Below the pieces are notes generated by a model. It did not search any database and was not told where the DNA came from. It saw nothing but the letters and a program-made list of their open reading frames with translations. This document shows positions 14,714-24,882 of a stretch of DNA of 50,206 bases, piece after piece (the first letter of the stretch is position 1; the number at the start of each line of letters is the position of its first letter). Position numbers and translations under genes: made by a program. Origin of the DNA: Bacteroidales bacterium UBA2939 (GTDB lineage: Bacteria; Bacteroidota; Bacteroidia; Bacteroidales; P3); the NCBI GenBank assembly GCA_002349055.1, contig DECD01000036.1:9020-59225 (forward strand). The letters run 5' to 3'.

Positions 14714-17496
14714 CCCGACGCATCGTCAGCGAGCACCCCAAGGACACTGACCAGGTGCTGGTGGTGTTCAACAACAACCGCTCGAAACGATTCTTCATCA
14801 AGCAGTTCGACACACTCGGACAGGCCACCTTCCTGCCGCAGATAGCGACCATCGACGAGCTGATATCGCAGCTGGGAGGACTGGAGATTGTATCAAAGGA
14901 GTTTCTGCTGTTCGAATTGTACCAGATTCATGTGGCATTGGGTGGTACGGAACGTAAATACCAGACTTTTGAGGATTTTATCTCGTTTGGCGACCTGATG
15001 ATTGGCGACTTCTCGGAGATTGACCAATACATGGTCAACGCCGAAGAGATTTTCGACAACCTGCACTCGCTGAAGGAAATCGGCGAGTGGAACATCGAGG
15101 GAACGCAACTCACTGATTTCCAAAAGAGGTATCTGGAGTTCTATCGCTCGCTCTATCAATATTATGTGCGCCTGCGCGAGAGACTTATCAGCAAGGGGCA
15201 GGCTTACGGCGGCATGGCTTACCGTCTGGTGGCCGAGAACATCGGAGAGAAGGCCGACGGCTGCCCTTACACGGCCATCTATTTCATTGGCTTCAACGCC
15301 CTGTCGAAGTGCGAGGAGAGAATCATCGGCGAGTATGTGCGCCGCGGCATCGGCCACCTGCTGACCGACAGCGACATCTACTACTTGGAACCTAGCCAGG
15401 AAGAGGAGTCGGGCCGTTTCCTGAAAAAGCACATGGAGACCTTCCCCGAGCTGAAGCCCGAGGGACCGTCGTATTTCGCCACATGCAAGAAAGAAATCAC
15501 CATCGTGGATTGCCCGGAGAACATACTGCAATGCAAGTTTGCCGGACAGCTGCTGGCGAAACACCCCGAATGGCTCACCCCCAAGGAGGCCGAGAGCACC
15601 GCGCTGGTGTTGGCCGACGAAAAACTGCTCATCCCCACCCTCAACGCCCTCCCCGACATCGGACAGAAATACAACGTCAACGTCACCATGGGCTACGCCT
15701 ACGCCGACAGCCTGGTTCATGCGCTGATGGAGAAACTCTTCTCACTCTACCGGCAGCACACCCACCGCGGCTACTACCACAGCGACCTCGTGGAGGTGCT
15801 GTCCGACCGTTTCGTCTGCCAGTTGCTCGATGCTCCCAATCTGCGACGAAACCTGGAGCGTGTGATGCGCGCCGACAGTCTCATCCGCTGCAATGCCGAG
15901 GAAATCAATTCGCTGCTGGAGAAAGCGAAAGTCGTCGAACCCGAGAGAATTGCCTTTCTGTTCCCTGACGAAACACCCACGCCCGACCGCTGTCTGAACC
16001 TGTTGCAGCAGCTGGCCAAGGCCATCGTGGGCAGCGACATCCTGACAAACAACCCCAAGGAGAAACAGTCGATGGGCAGCCTAGCCGAAATCCTAGACAA
16101 CCTGGATGAACTGCTAGGCACCTATCCCGACACTGTGGAAAACGCCAACACGCTGGAGAAGATATACACCCGCATCGCCTCGCGGCACAGCATCTCACTC
16201 ATCGGCGAGCCGTTGATGGGCTTGCAGGTCCTCGGCGTGCTGGAGACCCGCAACCTTGATTTCAAGCGCGTCATTCTGCTCTCGACCAACGAGGGCATCC
16301 TGCCCGCCGGACAGACCGGCAACACGCTTATCCCCCTCTTCCTCAAGACACAGAAAGGACTGCCGACCTACGTGGAGAAAGACAGCGTCTACGCCTACAA
16401 CTTCTACCGCCTGCTACAGCGTGCCGAAGAGGTCTACCTGCTCTATAGCTCGGAAAGCGAGGCCATGGGGAAGGGCGAAGTCAGCCGTTTCGTCAGCCAG
16501 GTGGAGTACGAGCTGGCACCGATGTTCAACATCCCGGTACACCACATCGCCGTCAAGGCCGACACCAGCCTCGTCGACAGCACGCCACGCCAGGAGGTTG
16601 CCAAAACTCCTGCCATCATGCAACGCCTTGCCGAGATGGGGGAGCGCGGCCTGTCGCCTACCAGCTTCTGCCATTTCATCGAATGTCCATTAAAGTATTA
16701 TTACGCCCGCGTGCTGAAGGTCGACGAAGCTGAGAGCGTGGACGAAGACCTCGATGCTTCACAGCTGGGCAGCTGCATCCACAAGGTGCTGGAAAAAGTC
16801 TATGGCGAACACCTGAACCAGCCGTTGAAGGCCGAGGTGCTTATCAAAGCATTGGAAGAGTTGCCGACGCTGATGGCCGACGCCTTCGAAAAGCTCTATT
16901 CCGGCGGCCGCAACACCGAGGGCCGCAACCGGTTCCTTTACGCCGTGGCAGAGTCGCAGCTGCGGCATATCCTCGAACAGGAGAAAGCTCGCCTAGAGAA
17001 AGGAGAGAAACTGACAGTCAAAGCTGTGGAGAAAGAGACCGGGCTTTATCCCATCACGCCAACGGTCAACCTGAAAGGCACCATCGACCGCGTGGACGAA
17101 CTCAACGGTTGCCTGCGCATCATTGACTACAAGACAGGCCGCCTCGACAAGAAAGAAATTACCTACAGCGACGACAGTGAGACCATGCCTGGCAAGTGGC
17201 TGCAGCTGATGTGGTATGCTCTGCTCTACTGCCGCGAGGCTCATCCCGCAGGATCTGTCCAGTCGGGTATCTACCCCTTGCGCAACCTGCGTTCGGATGT
17301 CAAGCTGGCCACTTGGGACCGTGGCGACGGCAACGACCCCGAGGCCGTCACCACCGACAAACTCGACCGGTTTGAGGAGTTGCTGCGCGAGCACGTCGAG
17401 GAGCTGATGAACCCCGACATTCCCTTCCTCCCCACCCCCACGAAAGATGCCTGCCGCTACTGTCCCGTGAAAGCATTCTGCCCTTCCGCCACGTAA
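14689..17496 (+). CDS. AddB-like PD-(D/E)XK nuclease
   Basis: 935 residues, likely the AddB-type subunit of a double-strand-break repair helicase-nuclease. The N-terminal region is a degenerate UvrD-like helicase fold with no Walker A; the family shows FNNNRSKRFF-like sequence at that place. The C-terminal nuclease has the catalytic DYK at residues 813-815 (RIIDYKTGR). Cysteines that could hold a 4Fe-4S cluster are present: ECPLKYYYA near 666 and CRYCPVKAFCPS near the C-terminus, as in AddB. No addA is adjacent in the window. It overlaps the preceding gene by 25 bases in another frame. Confidence 0.82.
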   Translation: MDTFLKQIARRIVSEHPKDTDQVLVVFNNNRSKRFFIKQFDTLGQATFLPQIATIDELISQLGGLEIVSKEFLLFELYQIHVALGGTERKYQTFEDFISFGDLMIGDFSEIDQYMVNAEEIFDNLHSLKEIGEWNIEGTQLTDFQKRYLEFYRSLYQYYVRLRERLISKGQAYGGMAYRLVAENIGEKADGCPYTAIYFIGFNALSKCEERIIGEYVRRGIGHLLTDSDIYYLEPSQEEESGRFLKKHMETFPELKPEGPSYFATCKKEITIVDCPENILQCKFAGQLLAKHPEWLTPKEAESTALVLADEKLLIPTLNALPDIGQKYNVNVTMGYAYADSLVHALMEKLFSLYRQHTHRGYYHSDLVEVLSDRFVCQLLDAPNLRRNLERVMRADSLIRCNAEEINSLLEKAKVVEPERIAFLFPDETPTPDRCLNLLQQLAKAIVGSDILTNNPKEKQSMGSLAEILDNLDELLGTYPDTVENANTLEKIYTRIASRHSISLIGEPLMGLQVLGVLETRNLDFKRVILLSTNEGILPAGQTGNTLIPLFLKTQKGLPTYVEKDSVYAYNFYRLLQRAEEVYLLYSSESEAMGKGEVSRFVSQVEYELAPMFNIPVHHIAVKADTSLVDSTPRQEVAKTPAIMQRLAEMGERGLSPTSFCHFIECPLKYYYARVLKVDEAESVDEDLDASQLGSCIHKVLEKVYGEHLNQPLKAEVLIKALEELPTLMADAFEKLYSGGRNTEGRNRFLYAVAESQLRHILEQEKARLEKGEKLTVKAVEKETGLYPITPTVNLKGTIDRVDELNGCLRIIDYKTGRLDKKEITYSDDSETMPGKWLQLMWYALLYCREAHPAGSVQSGIYPLRNLRSDVKLATWDRGDGNDPEAVTTDKLDRFEELLREHVEELMNPDIPFLPTPTKDACRYCPVKAFCPSAT

Positions 17497-17521
17497 CAAA
17501 ATACCTTATTTCGCAGTTTTT

Positions 17522-17553
17522 TTTCGCCAATCAAAAAAAAAAGCATATATTTG
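17522..17553 (+). promoter_or_regulatory. Promoter of the TPR lipoprotein / pssA / queA / comF cluster
   Basis: TATATTTG (17546-17553) is a strong -7 box; the -33 (TTTCG, about 17522-17526) is imperfect. The start codon is 86 bases on. Confidence 0.6.
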
Positions 17554-17639
17554 CAAGTTAAACAACAGGCACAGACCACAGGGAAAACGTTGTCTATGTG
17601 TCGAGTAGATATGTATATAAACAGAATATAAATATAAAA

Positions 17640-19466
17640 ATGAGAAAAACATTTTTTGTCTTGATGCTGGCATCGGTGCTGCTCACCGGTTGTGGCGGAC
17701 TGTCGAAAATGAAATCCAAGAGCAACAAAGTGCGCTACCAGGCCAACCCCAATCCGGTGGAGACCATGGACGACAAAGTCGTGGTGAAGTTCACGGGTCA
17801 GATTCCCGAGAAATACTTCGACAAAGGCTGCGCAGTATTCATCCAGCCCGTGTTCTCGTGGGAAGGCGGCGACATTCCGCTGGAGCCCATCACCCTCAAA
17901 GGTGAGAAAGTGGACGGCGACGGCACCATCATCAACTACTCCAAGGGTGGCCGTTTCACCTATAGCGACATGTTCGACTTCAAGCCCGGCATGGAGACCG
18001 GCCGCGTCACCCTGACCCCTGTGGGCTACAAAGCAGGTCACACCAACGAGGATGCCCGCTTCATGGAAGATGTCATCCACACCAATCAGGGCGAGGCCTT
18101 CTCCACCGTCCTCCTCTCCGACGGCGTGAACAACTCCTCCTCGTGGGTCGACATCAAGGGCAACATCTCCATTGCCCCCATCAACTACAACAAAACCCAA
18201 GGCATCGTCGAGACCGCCGACATCTACTTCCTCAACGGCACCTCCGACCTCGACTGGAACTTCTACATGAACCGCAAGTTCGACTGCTATAACACCTACC
18301 TCAACCTCAAGCGTATCATGCTCGAGCAGGGTCTGCCCAAGCAAATCAGCATCACCGGCTGGGCATCGCCCGAAGGCGAGGAGACCAACAACGTGGGCGT
18401 GTCGAAGAACCGCGCCGACGTGGCCACCGCCCAGCTCAACAAGCTTCTCGACGAGGTGCTCACCCTCATGGCCCGCCGTGCCAAGGTGAAGCCCCAGGAT
18501 GTGGAGTACTACAAATACCAGCAGCTCAAGAAACTCATCATCACCAGCCGCGCCGCCGGCGAGGACTGGGTGCACTTCGTGGTGATGGTCGAGGGTTCCG
18601 AGATTCAGGACAAACACGCCATCATCAACATCGTCGAGACCCAGCAGAACGTCCTCAAACGCGAGCAGATGATTCGCAACATGGCCGAGACCTACGACGA
18701 GCTGAAGGATGAAATCTTCCCCAACCTGCGCCGTGCCCAGATTGCCCTCTACTACAGTGAGGCTCGCAAGACCGACCCCGAGCTGGCCAAACTTGCCTCC
18801 CTCACTCCCGCCAAGCTCTCGTTCGACGAGCTGATGTATGCCGCCTATATCAACTACAACTACGACACCAAACTGAAATACTACAAGTGGGCCACCGAGA
18901 ACCACCCGCAGGAGTGGGCCGCCTGGAACAACGCCGGTGCCGTGGCCTTCTATCTTGACTCCATCGACGAGGCCGAGCGTTACCTCAACGTGGCCCGCGA
19001 CCTCAACCCCCACAACCCCGACGTGCTCAACAACACCGGTCTGCTCTTCCTGGCCAAGAAAGACTATGCGCTGGCCAAATATTATTTCGAGGAGGCCAAG
19101 CGTCAGGGCAGCTCCGATGCCGATGCCAACATTCCCATCCTCAACCTCAAACGAGGCAACTACGCCGAGGCCCAGAAGAGTCTCAAGGGTAACACCTGCA
19201 CCTACAATCTGGCTTTCGCCCAGCTGATGAACGATGAGACCGGCACCGCCATCCGCACTCTCAACTGCTGCCTCGACCAGAATGCCGATGTCAACTACCT
19301 TCGCGCCATCTGCTACGCCCGTCTCGGCGACCGCACCAACTGCCTGAAGAATCTCAAGGCCGCCATCGACGACAAGTACGACTACAAGCGCAAAGCCGCC
19401 GTCGACACTGAATTCCGCGAGTACTGGGACGACGAAGAGTTCCGTCTCATCATCAAGCTTTGGTAA
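17640..19466 (+). CDS. Lipoprotein with TPR repeats and OmpA-like motif
   Basis: 608 residues. The start at 17640 gives a lipoprotein signal peptide ending in LLTGCGG, so the mature protein should be lipid-anchored at the Cys. The first half appears beta-rich. Near residues 230-265 a stretch ITGWASPEGEETNN ... KNRADVATAQL recalls the OmpA-type peptidoglycan-binding motif (SPEG/N/RA). The C-terminal half carries TPR repeats (for example AWNNAGAVAFYLDSIDEAE). A further in-frame ATG 42 bases upstream would spoil the signal peptide. It may act in envelope organisation; partner unknown. pssA follows 3 bases later. Confidence 0.8.
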   Translation: MRKTFFVLMLASVLLTGCGGLSKMKSKSNKVRYQANPNPVETMDDKVVVKFTGQIPEKYFDKGCAVFIQPVFSWEGGDIPLEPITLKGEKVDGDGTIINYSKGGRFTYSDMFDFKPGMETGRVTLTPVGYKAGHTNEDARFMEDVIHTNQGEAFSTVLLSDGVNNSSSWVDIKGNISIAPINYNKTQGIVETADIYFLNGTSDLDWNFYMNRKFDCYNTYLNLKRIMLEQGLPKQISITGWASPEGEETNNVGVSKNRADVATAQLNKLLDEVLTLMARRAKVKPQDVEYYKYQQLKKLIITSRAAGEDWVHFVVMVEGSEIQDKHAIINIVETQQNVLKREQMIRNMAETYDELKDEIFPNLRRAQIALYYSEARKTDPELAKLASLTPAKLSFDELMYAAYINYNYDTKLKYYKWATENHPQEWAAWNNAGAVAFYLDSIDEAERYLNVARDLNPHNPDVLNNTGLLFLAKKDYALAKYYFEEAKRQGSSDADANIPILNLKRGNYAEAQKSLKGNTCTYNLAFAQLMNDETGTAIRTLNCCLDQNADVNYLRAICYARLGDRTNCLKNLKAAIDDKYDYKRKAAVDTEFREYWDDEEFRLIIKLW

Positions 19467-19469
19467 GCG

Positions 19470-20199
19470 ATGATCAAACGCCAGATTCCCAACCTCATCA
19501 CCCTCGGCAACCTACTGTGCGGCGTATTGGCAACCGCCTTCGCTGTTACTGGAGAGGTGGGCGTCGCCGCACTCTTTATCTGCGGAGGCATCTTCCTTGA
19601 CTTCTTCGACGGCCTGGCGGCACGTCTGTTGGGAGTGGCCTCTTCGCTGGGGAAGGAGCTCGATTCGCTGGCCGATGTGGTCACCAGCGGCGTGGCTCCC
19701 GGATTCATCGTTTTCCACCTCCTCGACGCGCACAACGGCTATATGAAGGACCCCGTGATGGATATCCTTGCTTTCTCCGCATTCCTCATTCCTCTTTTTG
19801 CTGCCTACCGTCTGGCAAAATTCAACATTGATACACGCCAGAGCCATTCCTTCCTCGGTCTTCCCGTCCCCGCCAATGCCCTCATCTGGGCCGGACTGGC
19901 ACTCTACGCCTGCCCCCTCGGCACCTGCTGCTTCCTCGAGTGGAATGGTCCCTTTGACAATACGCCCTTCCTTATCGCCTTGGTCATCATTTCCCTCACC
20001 ACCAATATCCTGATGGTCTCCGAGATGCCTATGTTCTCACTGAAAATCAATTTTAAAGAGCTGGGGTGGAAGACCAACGCCGTGCAATACATCTTCCTTA
20101 TCGGTTGTGCAGTCATCATCGCAGCAAGCCGCCAGTGGTACGCCATCTCGCTCATCATTTTGTGGTATATCATCCTTTCCGCCATCACGCAAAAGAAAC

Positions 20200-20210
<11 letters not shown>
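19470..20210 (+). CDS. pssA: CDP-diacylglycerol--serine O-phosphatidyltransferase
   Basis: Integral membrane enzyme making phosphatidylserine from CDP-diacylglycerol and serine, the route to phosphatidylethanolamine. The CDP-alcohol phosphotransferase motif is complete: DGLAAR, eight residues, G, three, D, three, D (DGLAARLLG ... GKELDSLAD, residues about 49-71). Several hydrophobic segments follow. 246 residues is normal. It overlaps queA by 11 bases, suggesting coupled translation. Confidence 0.92.
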
Positions 20211-21414
<1,204 letters not shown>

Positions 21415-21420
21415 GCAGCC

Positions 21421-22113
21421 ATGAACGCCTTTTTCCAAAGCCTTCTCCAAACCCTTTTTCCCAGCACCTGCGCCTGCTGCGGCGATGTGCTGATGGCTGG
21501 CGAGAACCAAGTCTGTATCAACTGCTTGAGCAAACTCACCGCCACCCTCTACACCGCACACGACGACAACCACACCGAGCGCCTGCTCACTGGCCGCATG
21601 CCCCTCGCGAACGCCACCTCGCTCTTCGTTTTTCGCAAGGGCAACACCGTGCAACAACTCATCCACGCAATGAAATTCCACGGCAACAGCGAGTTGTGTA
21701 TCCTAATGGGCCGCCAGATGGGTCTCGAATTGCTTCAATCAGGCAGGTTCGACGACATCGACCTTCTAGTACCTGTCCCTTTGCACTGGCGACGTCGCCT
21801 GCAACGAGGCTACAATCAAAGCGAACTTCTCTGCCGCGGTATATCGCAGATAATGAGCCGTCCCGTCAACACCAGCGCCCTGGTGCGCCACCGTTATACC
21901 CATGAACAGAGCCGCCAGGCCGCCGCCGACCGCGAGGAGAACGTCAAGGATGCTTTCCGCCTCCGCCACCCCGACGACCTCCGCGGGAAACACATCCTGC
22001 TGGTCGACGACGTTCTCACCACCGGCGCCACCCTCGTCAGCTGCGGCGAGGCCCTTTCTGAGGTCAACAGTCTGAAAATCAGTGTTGCCACACTTTCCGT
22101 CGCTGGACAGTAA
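21421..22113 (+). CDS. ComF-like phosphoribosyltransferase-fold protein
   Basis: 230 residues. Two CxxC pairs near the N-terminus (CACCGDVLMAGENQVCINC) form the ComF zinc finger. VPVPLHWRRRLQRGYNQSE and the PRPP-binding loop ILLVDDVLTTGATLVSC are standard. ComF homologues assist DNA uptake or handling during competence; the exact activity is not established. It is the last gene of the cluster and no clear terminator follows. Confidence 0.88.
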   Translation: MNAFFQSLLQTLFPSTCACCGDVLMAGENQVCINCLSKLTATLYTAHDDNHTERLLTGRMPLANATSLFVFRKGNTVQQLIHAMKFHGNSELCILMGRQMGLELLQSGRFDDIDLLVPVPLHWRRRLQRGYNQSELLCRGISQIMSRPVNTSALVRHRYTHEQSRQAAADREENVKDAFRLRHPDDLRGKHILLVDDVLTTGATLVSCGEALSEVNSLKISVATLSVAGQ

Positions 22114-22166
22114 AAACGCTCCCGAACCCCTCTATTATATCTGCTTGTAAATCAGCACCAAATAGC

Positions 22167-22250
22167 CACCATCTCTTAATCAACTCCTAATCATCTCCTA
22201 CCCATCTCCCTATCAACTCCTACCATGGTAGGAGTTGATAGGGTGGTGAT
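22167..22250. repeat. 11-bp repeat array with 36-base perfect palindrome (copy B)
   Basis: A perfect palindrome spans 22208-22243 (half-site TGGTAGGAGTTGATAGGG). To its left, read on the minus strand, are 11-base units GGAGTTGATAG, GGAGATGGGTA, GGAGATGATTA, GGAGTTGATTA and AGAGATGGTGG. The array ends about 25 bases before the -33 box of pyrH. Confidence 0.9.
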
Positions 22251-22273
22251 AATGCGAAAATATTTATTTTTTA

Positions 22274-22305
22274 TTTGCAAAATAGGATGAAAATACCTAT
22301 TTTTG
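22274..22305 (+). promoter_or_regulatory. Promoter of pyrH-frr
   Basis: TTTG (22274-22277), 20 bases, TATTTTTG (22298-22305). pyrH begins 58 bases on. The repeat array copy B lies immediately upstream. Confidence 0.7.
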
Positions 22306-22363
22306 TTGTTTCAATTCAGACTGAATAATCAAACAAGACTCTAAACAGCAACATTTTAGGAAT

Positions 22364-23071
22364 ATGAAATACAGAAGAATATTGCTCAAACTGAGCGGAG
22401 AATCGTTGATGGGGAGCCAGAGCTATGGCATCAGCCCCGACATGCTTACCCAATATGCCGCCGACATCAAGGGCGCGGTGGAAAAAGGTTGCGAGGTAGC
22501 CATCGTTATCGGCGGCGGCAACATCTTCCGTGGCCTCAGCGGTGCTGCCAAGGGCATGGACCGCGTGCAGGGCGACTACATGGGCATGATGGCCACGCTC
22601 ATCAACAGCATGGCCCTCCAGGCTGAGTTGGAGAAGCAAGGCATCAAGACCGAGCTCCTCAGCGGCCTCGCCATTGAGCCTATCTGCAAGGAAATGAGCC
22701 GTCGGCGTGCCATCGAGGCTATGCAAGCCGGACGTGTGGTCATCATTGGCGGCGGCACGGGCAACCCTTTCTTCACCACCGACACTGCCTCGACCCTCCG
22801 AGCCATCGAAATCATGGCCGACGTCATACTGAAAGGTACGCGCGTGGACGGCGTCTACACCGCCGACCCCGAGAAAGACCCCACTGCCACCAAGTACCAG
22901 ACCCTCACCTACAGCGAGGCGCTGGAGAAGAAGCTGAAAATCATGGATCTCACCGCCTTTGCTCTGGCCGAGGACAACAACCTGCCCATCTACGTCTTCG
23001 ACATGAACTGCCCCGGCAACCTGCTCAAAGTGGTTGAGGGCGAAGAGATTGGCACCCTGATTAGCAAATAA
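22364..23071 (+). CDS. pyrH: UMP kinase
   Basis: Phosphorylates UMP to UDP in the cytoplasm, the first step from UMP to UTP and CTP. Amino-acid-kinase fold motifs are all visible: LLKLSGESLMG at the start, IGGGNIFRG, and GGGTGNPFFTTDTAS. 235 residues, full length. frr follows 18 bases later, the usual pyrH-frr pairing; tsf and rpsB, often upstream, are absent here. Confidence 0.95.
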   Translation: MKYRRILLKLSGESLMGSQSYGISPDMLTQYAADIKGAVEKGCEVAIVIGGGNIFRGLSGAAKGMDRVQGDYMGMMATLINSMALQAELEKQGIKTELLSGLAIEPICKEMSRRRAIEAMQAGRVVIIGGGTGNPFFTTDTASTLRAIEIMADVILKGTRVDGVYTADPEKDPTATKYQTLTYSEALEKKLKIMDLTAFALAEDNNLPIYVFDMNCPGNLLKVVEGEEIGTLISK

Positions 23072-23089
23072 TAATAAAACAATAACAAT

Positions 23090-23653
23090 ATGAACGACTT
23101 ATCGAAAGCCTGCCTCGACGAGGCTAAAAACAGCATGAAGAGTTCCATCAGCTTCCTCGAAAAGGAGCTGACCAAAATCCGCGCCGGCAAGGCCAACCCC
23201 GGTATGCTCGACGGCGTGAAGGTGGACTACTATGGCACCATGACCGAAATTAGCCAGGTGGCCAACATTAACACCCCTGATGCCCGCAGCATCGTCATCC
23301 AGCCCTGGGAGAAGACCCTTGTAGGTGCCATTAACAAAGCCATCCTCGATGCCAACCTCGGCTTCACGCCGCGCCACGAAGGCGACATCCTGCGCATCAC
23401 CGTTCCCCCGCTGACCGAGGAGCGCCGCAAGGAGCTCTGCAAGGCTGCCAAAGGTGAGGTGGAAAACGCCAAAGTGAACGTCCGCAACGTGCGCCGCAAC
23501 GTTATGGACAAGGTCAAGAAACTGAAAGACAAGTCCGTGCCCGAGGACGAGGTGAAGCTGGTGGAGAAAGAGCTCCAGGACATCACCGACAAGAACATCA
23601 CCGAGTGCGACAAGATTTATGCCGCCAAGGAGAAAGAGATAATGAGCATCTAG
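23090..23653 (+). CDS. frr: Ribosome recycling factor
   Basis: Splits the post-termination ribosome together with EF-G. 187 residues, the usual length. KIRAGKANPGMLDGVKVDYYG and the C-terminal coiled-coil segments (LTEERRKELCKAAKGE) are typical. It is in operon with pyrH. The stop codon lies in the first unit of a 10-bp CTAG array. Confidence 0.95.
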   Translation: MNDLSKACLDEAKNSMKSSISFLEKELTKIRAGKANPGMLDGVKVDYYGTMTEISQVANINTPDARSIVIQPWEKTLVGAINKAILDANLGFTPRHEGDILRITVPPLTEERRKELCKAAKGEVENAKVNVRNVRRNVMDKVKKLKDKSVPEDEVKLVEKELQDITDKNITECDKIYAAKEKEIMSI

Positions 23654-23699
23654 GCAATCCTAGGTTCTCCTAGGCAAATCTGGAATATCCTATGACAAT
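23650..23699. repeat. 10-bp tandem array, CTAG plus 6 bases
   Basis: CTAG at 23650, 23660 and 23670, then CTGG at 23680 and CTAT at 23690, exactly 10 bases apart. The array runs from the frr stop (TAG) through the birA start (ATG 23692). Confidence 0.75.
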
Positions 23700-24417
23700 T
23701 GTCAAACTGGCCTCTGTGTCCTCAACCAACAAGTATTGTGAAGCCCTCGACCTCGCGCAGGTGGAGGACTTCACTTGCTATTGGGCCTTGGAGCAGACCT
23801 CAGGCATCGGTCAGCGAGGCAACCACTGGGAGGCACAACCTGGCAAAAACCTCACCTTCAGCCTTGTGCTCCACCCCACCTTCCTTTCCGCTGACCACCA
23901 GTTTCACCTCACCCAAGCCCTCTCGCTGGCACTGGTCGACTTCCTTTCATTTTTCAATTTTCAATTTTCAATTCACATCAAGTGGCCAAATGATATATAT
24001 GTCGACGGGAAGAAAATCTGCGGTACCCTCGTTAGCACCCGCCTACAAGGCTCGCAAATAGCCGTTGCAATTTGTGGTATCGGTATCAATGTCAACCAGC
24101 TGGAATTTCCCGACTGGGTACCCAACCCCACTTCGCTCGGTCTACTTACAGGTGAGGAATTTGAGCTTGAGCCTTTGTTGACGCAGCTGCTCGACTGCAT
24201 AAAGAAAAGATACATGGAATTGAAATCCGGCCAAGACCATGAGCCGGAATATCTAGACCGCCTAATGAACTTGGGCGTTCCTATACATTATATATATAAG
24301 GGAGAGAAAATCGTGGCTACCATCACCGGTATCGACCCCTATGGCCACCTGTTGCTAACCACCTCCGATGGCCGCCATCTTTGCTGCGGCATGAAGGAAA
24401 TCAGCCTGCTAACGTGA
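23692..24417 (+). CDS. birA: Biotin--[acetyl-CoA carboxylase] ligase
   Basis: Attaches biotin to the biotin carrier protein through biotinyl-AMP. GIGQRGNHWEAQPGKNL holds the GRGR-like adenylate loop and IKWPNDIYVDGKKICG holds the catalytic lysine region. 241 residues and no N-terminal winged helix, so it is a ligase only and not a repressor of the BirA type. A 7-bp repeat tract adds FNFQFS just before the IKWPND motif (residues about 86-93). It overlaps the convergent DUF4252 gene by 9 bases. Confidence 0.9.
   Translation: MTIVKLASVSSTNKYCEALDLAQVEDFTCYWALEQTSGIGQRGNHWEAQPGKNLTFSLVLHPTFLSADHQFHLTQALSLALVDFLSFFNFQFSIHIKWPNDIYVDGKKICGTLVSTRLQGSQIAVAICGIGINVNQLEFPDWVPNPTSLGLLTGEEFELEPLLTQLLDCIKKRYMELKSGQDHEPEYLDRLMNLGVPIHYIYKGEKIVATITGIDPYGHLLLTTSDGRHLCCGMKEISLLT
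23949..23974. repeat. 7-bp tandem array, TTTTCAA (copy in birA)
   Basis: Three TTTTCAA heptamers in frame in birA; the same heptamer, strand and frame recur in the TonB receptor signal peptide at 28741-28774. Confidence 0.8.
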
Positions 24418-24882
24418 CTGGTGCATGATTTTCTTCACCAGAAGGGAGACCACAGCGTCGTACTCTTCCTCGCTGTCGGCACAGAAGATGTAGACGGCCT
24501 GGTTGAGGTAGGAGATGCCAATGTAGCAGCTGCCGGCAATGTCAATATCCTCGTTCTTGACAGGGGCATTCTCGCGCGGGTTGGCGCGGCTGCGGCGGGC
24601 GAAGAGCACGGCATCGTAGCCCTCGCCAAGACCCGCCTGCTGCTCGGGCGAGAGATCGCCGATAAAGAATTCTTTCTTCATCCATTCCCACCCCTCGTCG
24701 TCCGCAGCCTCAATGACAGTGACATCGACATGGGCGGTGCTGTCGATGGCGAAATTGCTCACCGACGCCACCTTGACGCCCCGCTGCGAGGCATAACGCT
24801 TGTAGAGGTCTGTCTGGCAGTGGGCTGCGAGCGGAGCGAGCAGCAGCATAACCCATAACCCATAAACGACAACCTTTCTCAT
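24409..24882 (-). CDS. DUF4252-type exported protein
   Basis: 157 residues with a signal peptide (VVYGLWVMLLLAPLAAHC). The remainder (GVKVASVSNFAIDSTAHVDV; EWMKKEFFIGDL; YIFCADSEEEYDAVVSLLV) resembles the DUF4252 family, which is often encoded next to ECF sigma/anti-sigma pairs in Bacteroidetes. It is the last gene of the sigma module and overlaps the preceding gene by 4 bases. The molecular role is unknown. Confidence 0.75.
   Translation of the reverse strand: MRKVVVYGLWVMLLLAPLAAHCQTDLYKRYASQRGVKVASVSNFAIDSTAHVDVTVIEAADDEGWEWMKKEFFIGDLSPEQQAGLGEGYDAVLFARRSRANPRENAPVKNEDIDIAGSCYIGISYLNQAVYIFCADSEEEYDAVVSLLVKKIMHQSR

Noticed and set aside
17457..19013. A 518-codon minus-strand frame opposite the TPR lipoprotein
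   Set aside because: Shadow frame; the plus-strand gene has a promoter, lipoprotein signal and TPRs.
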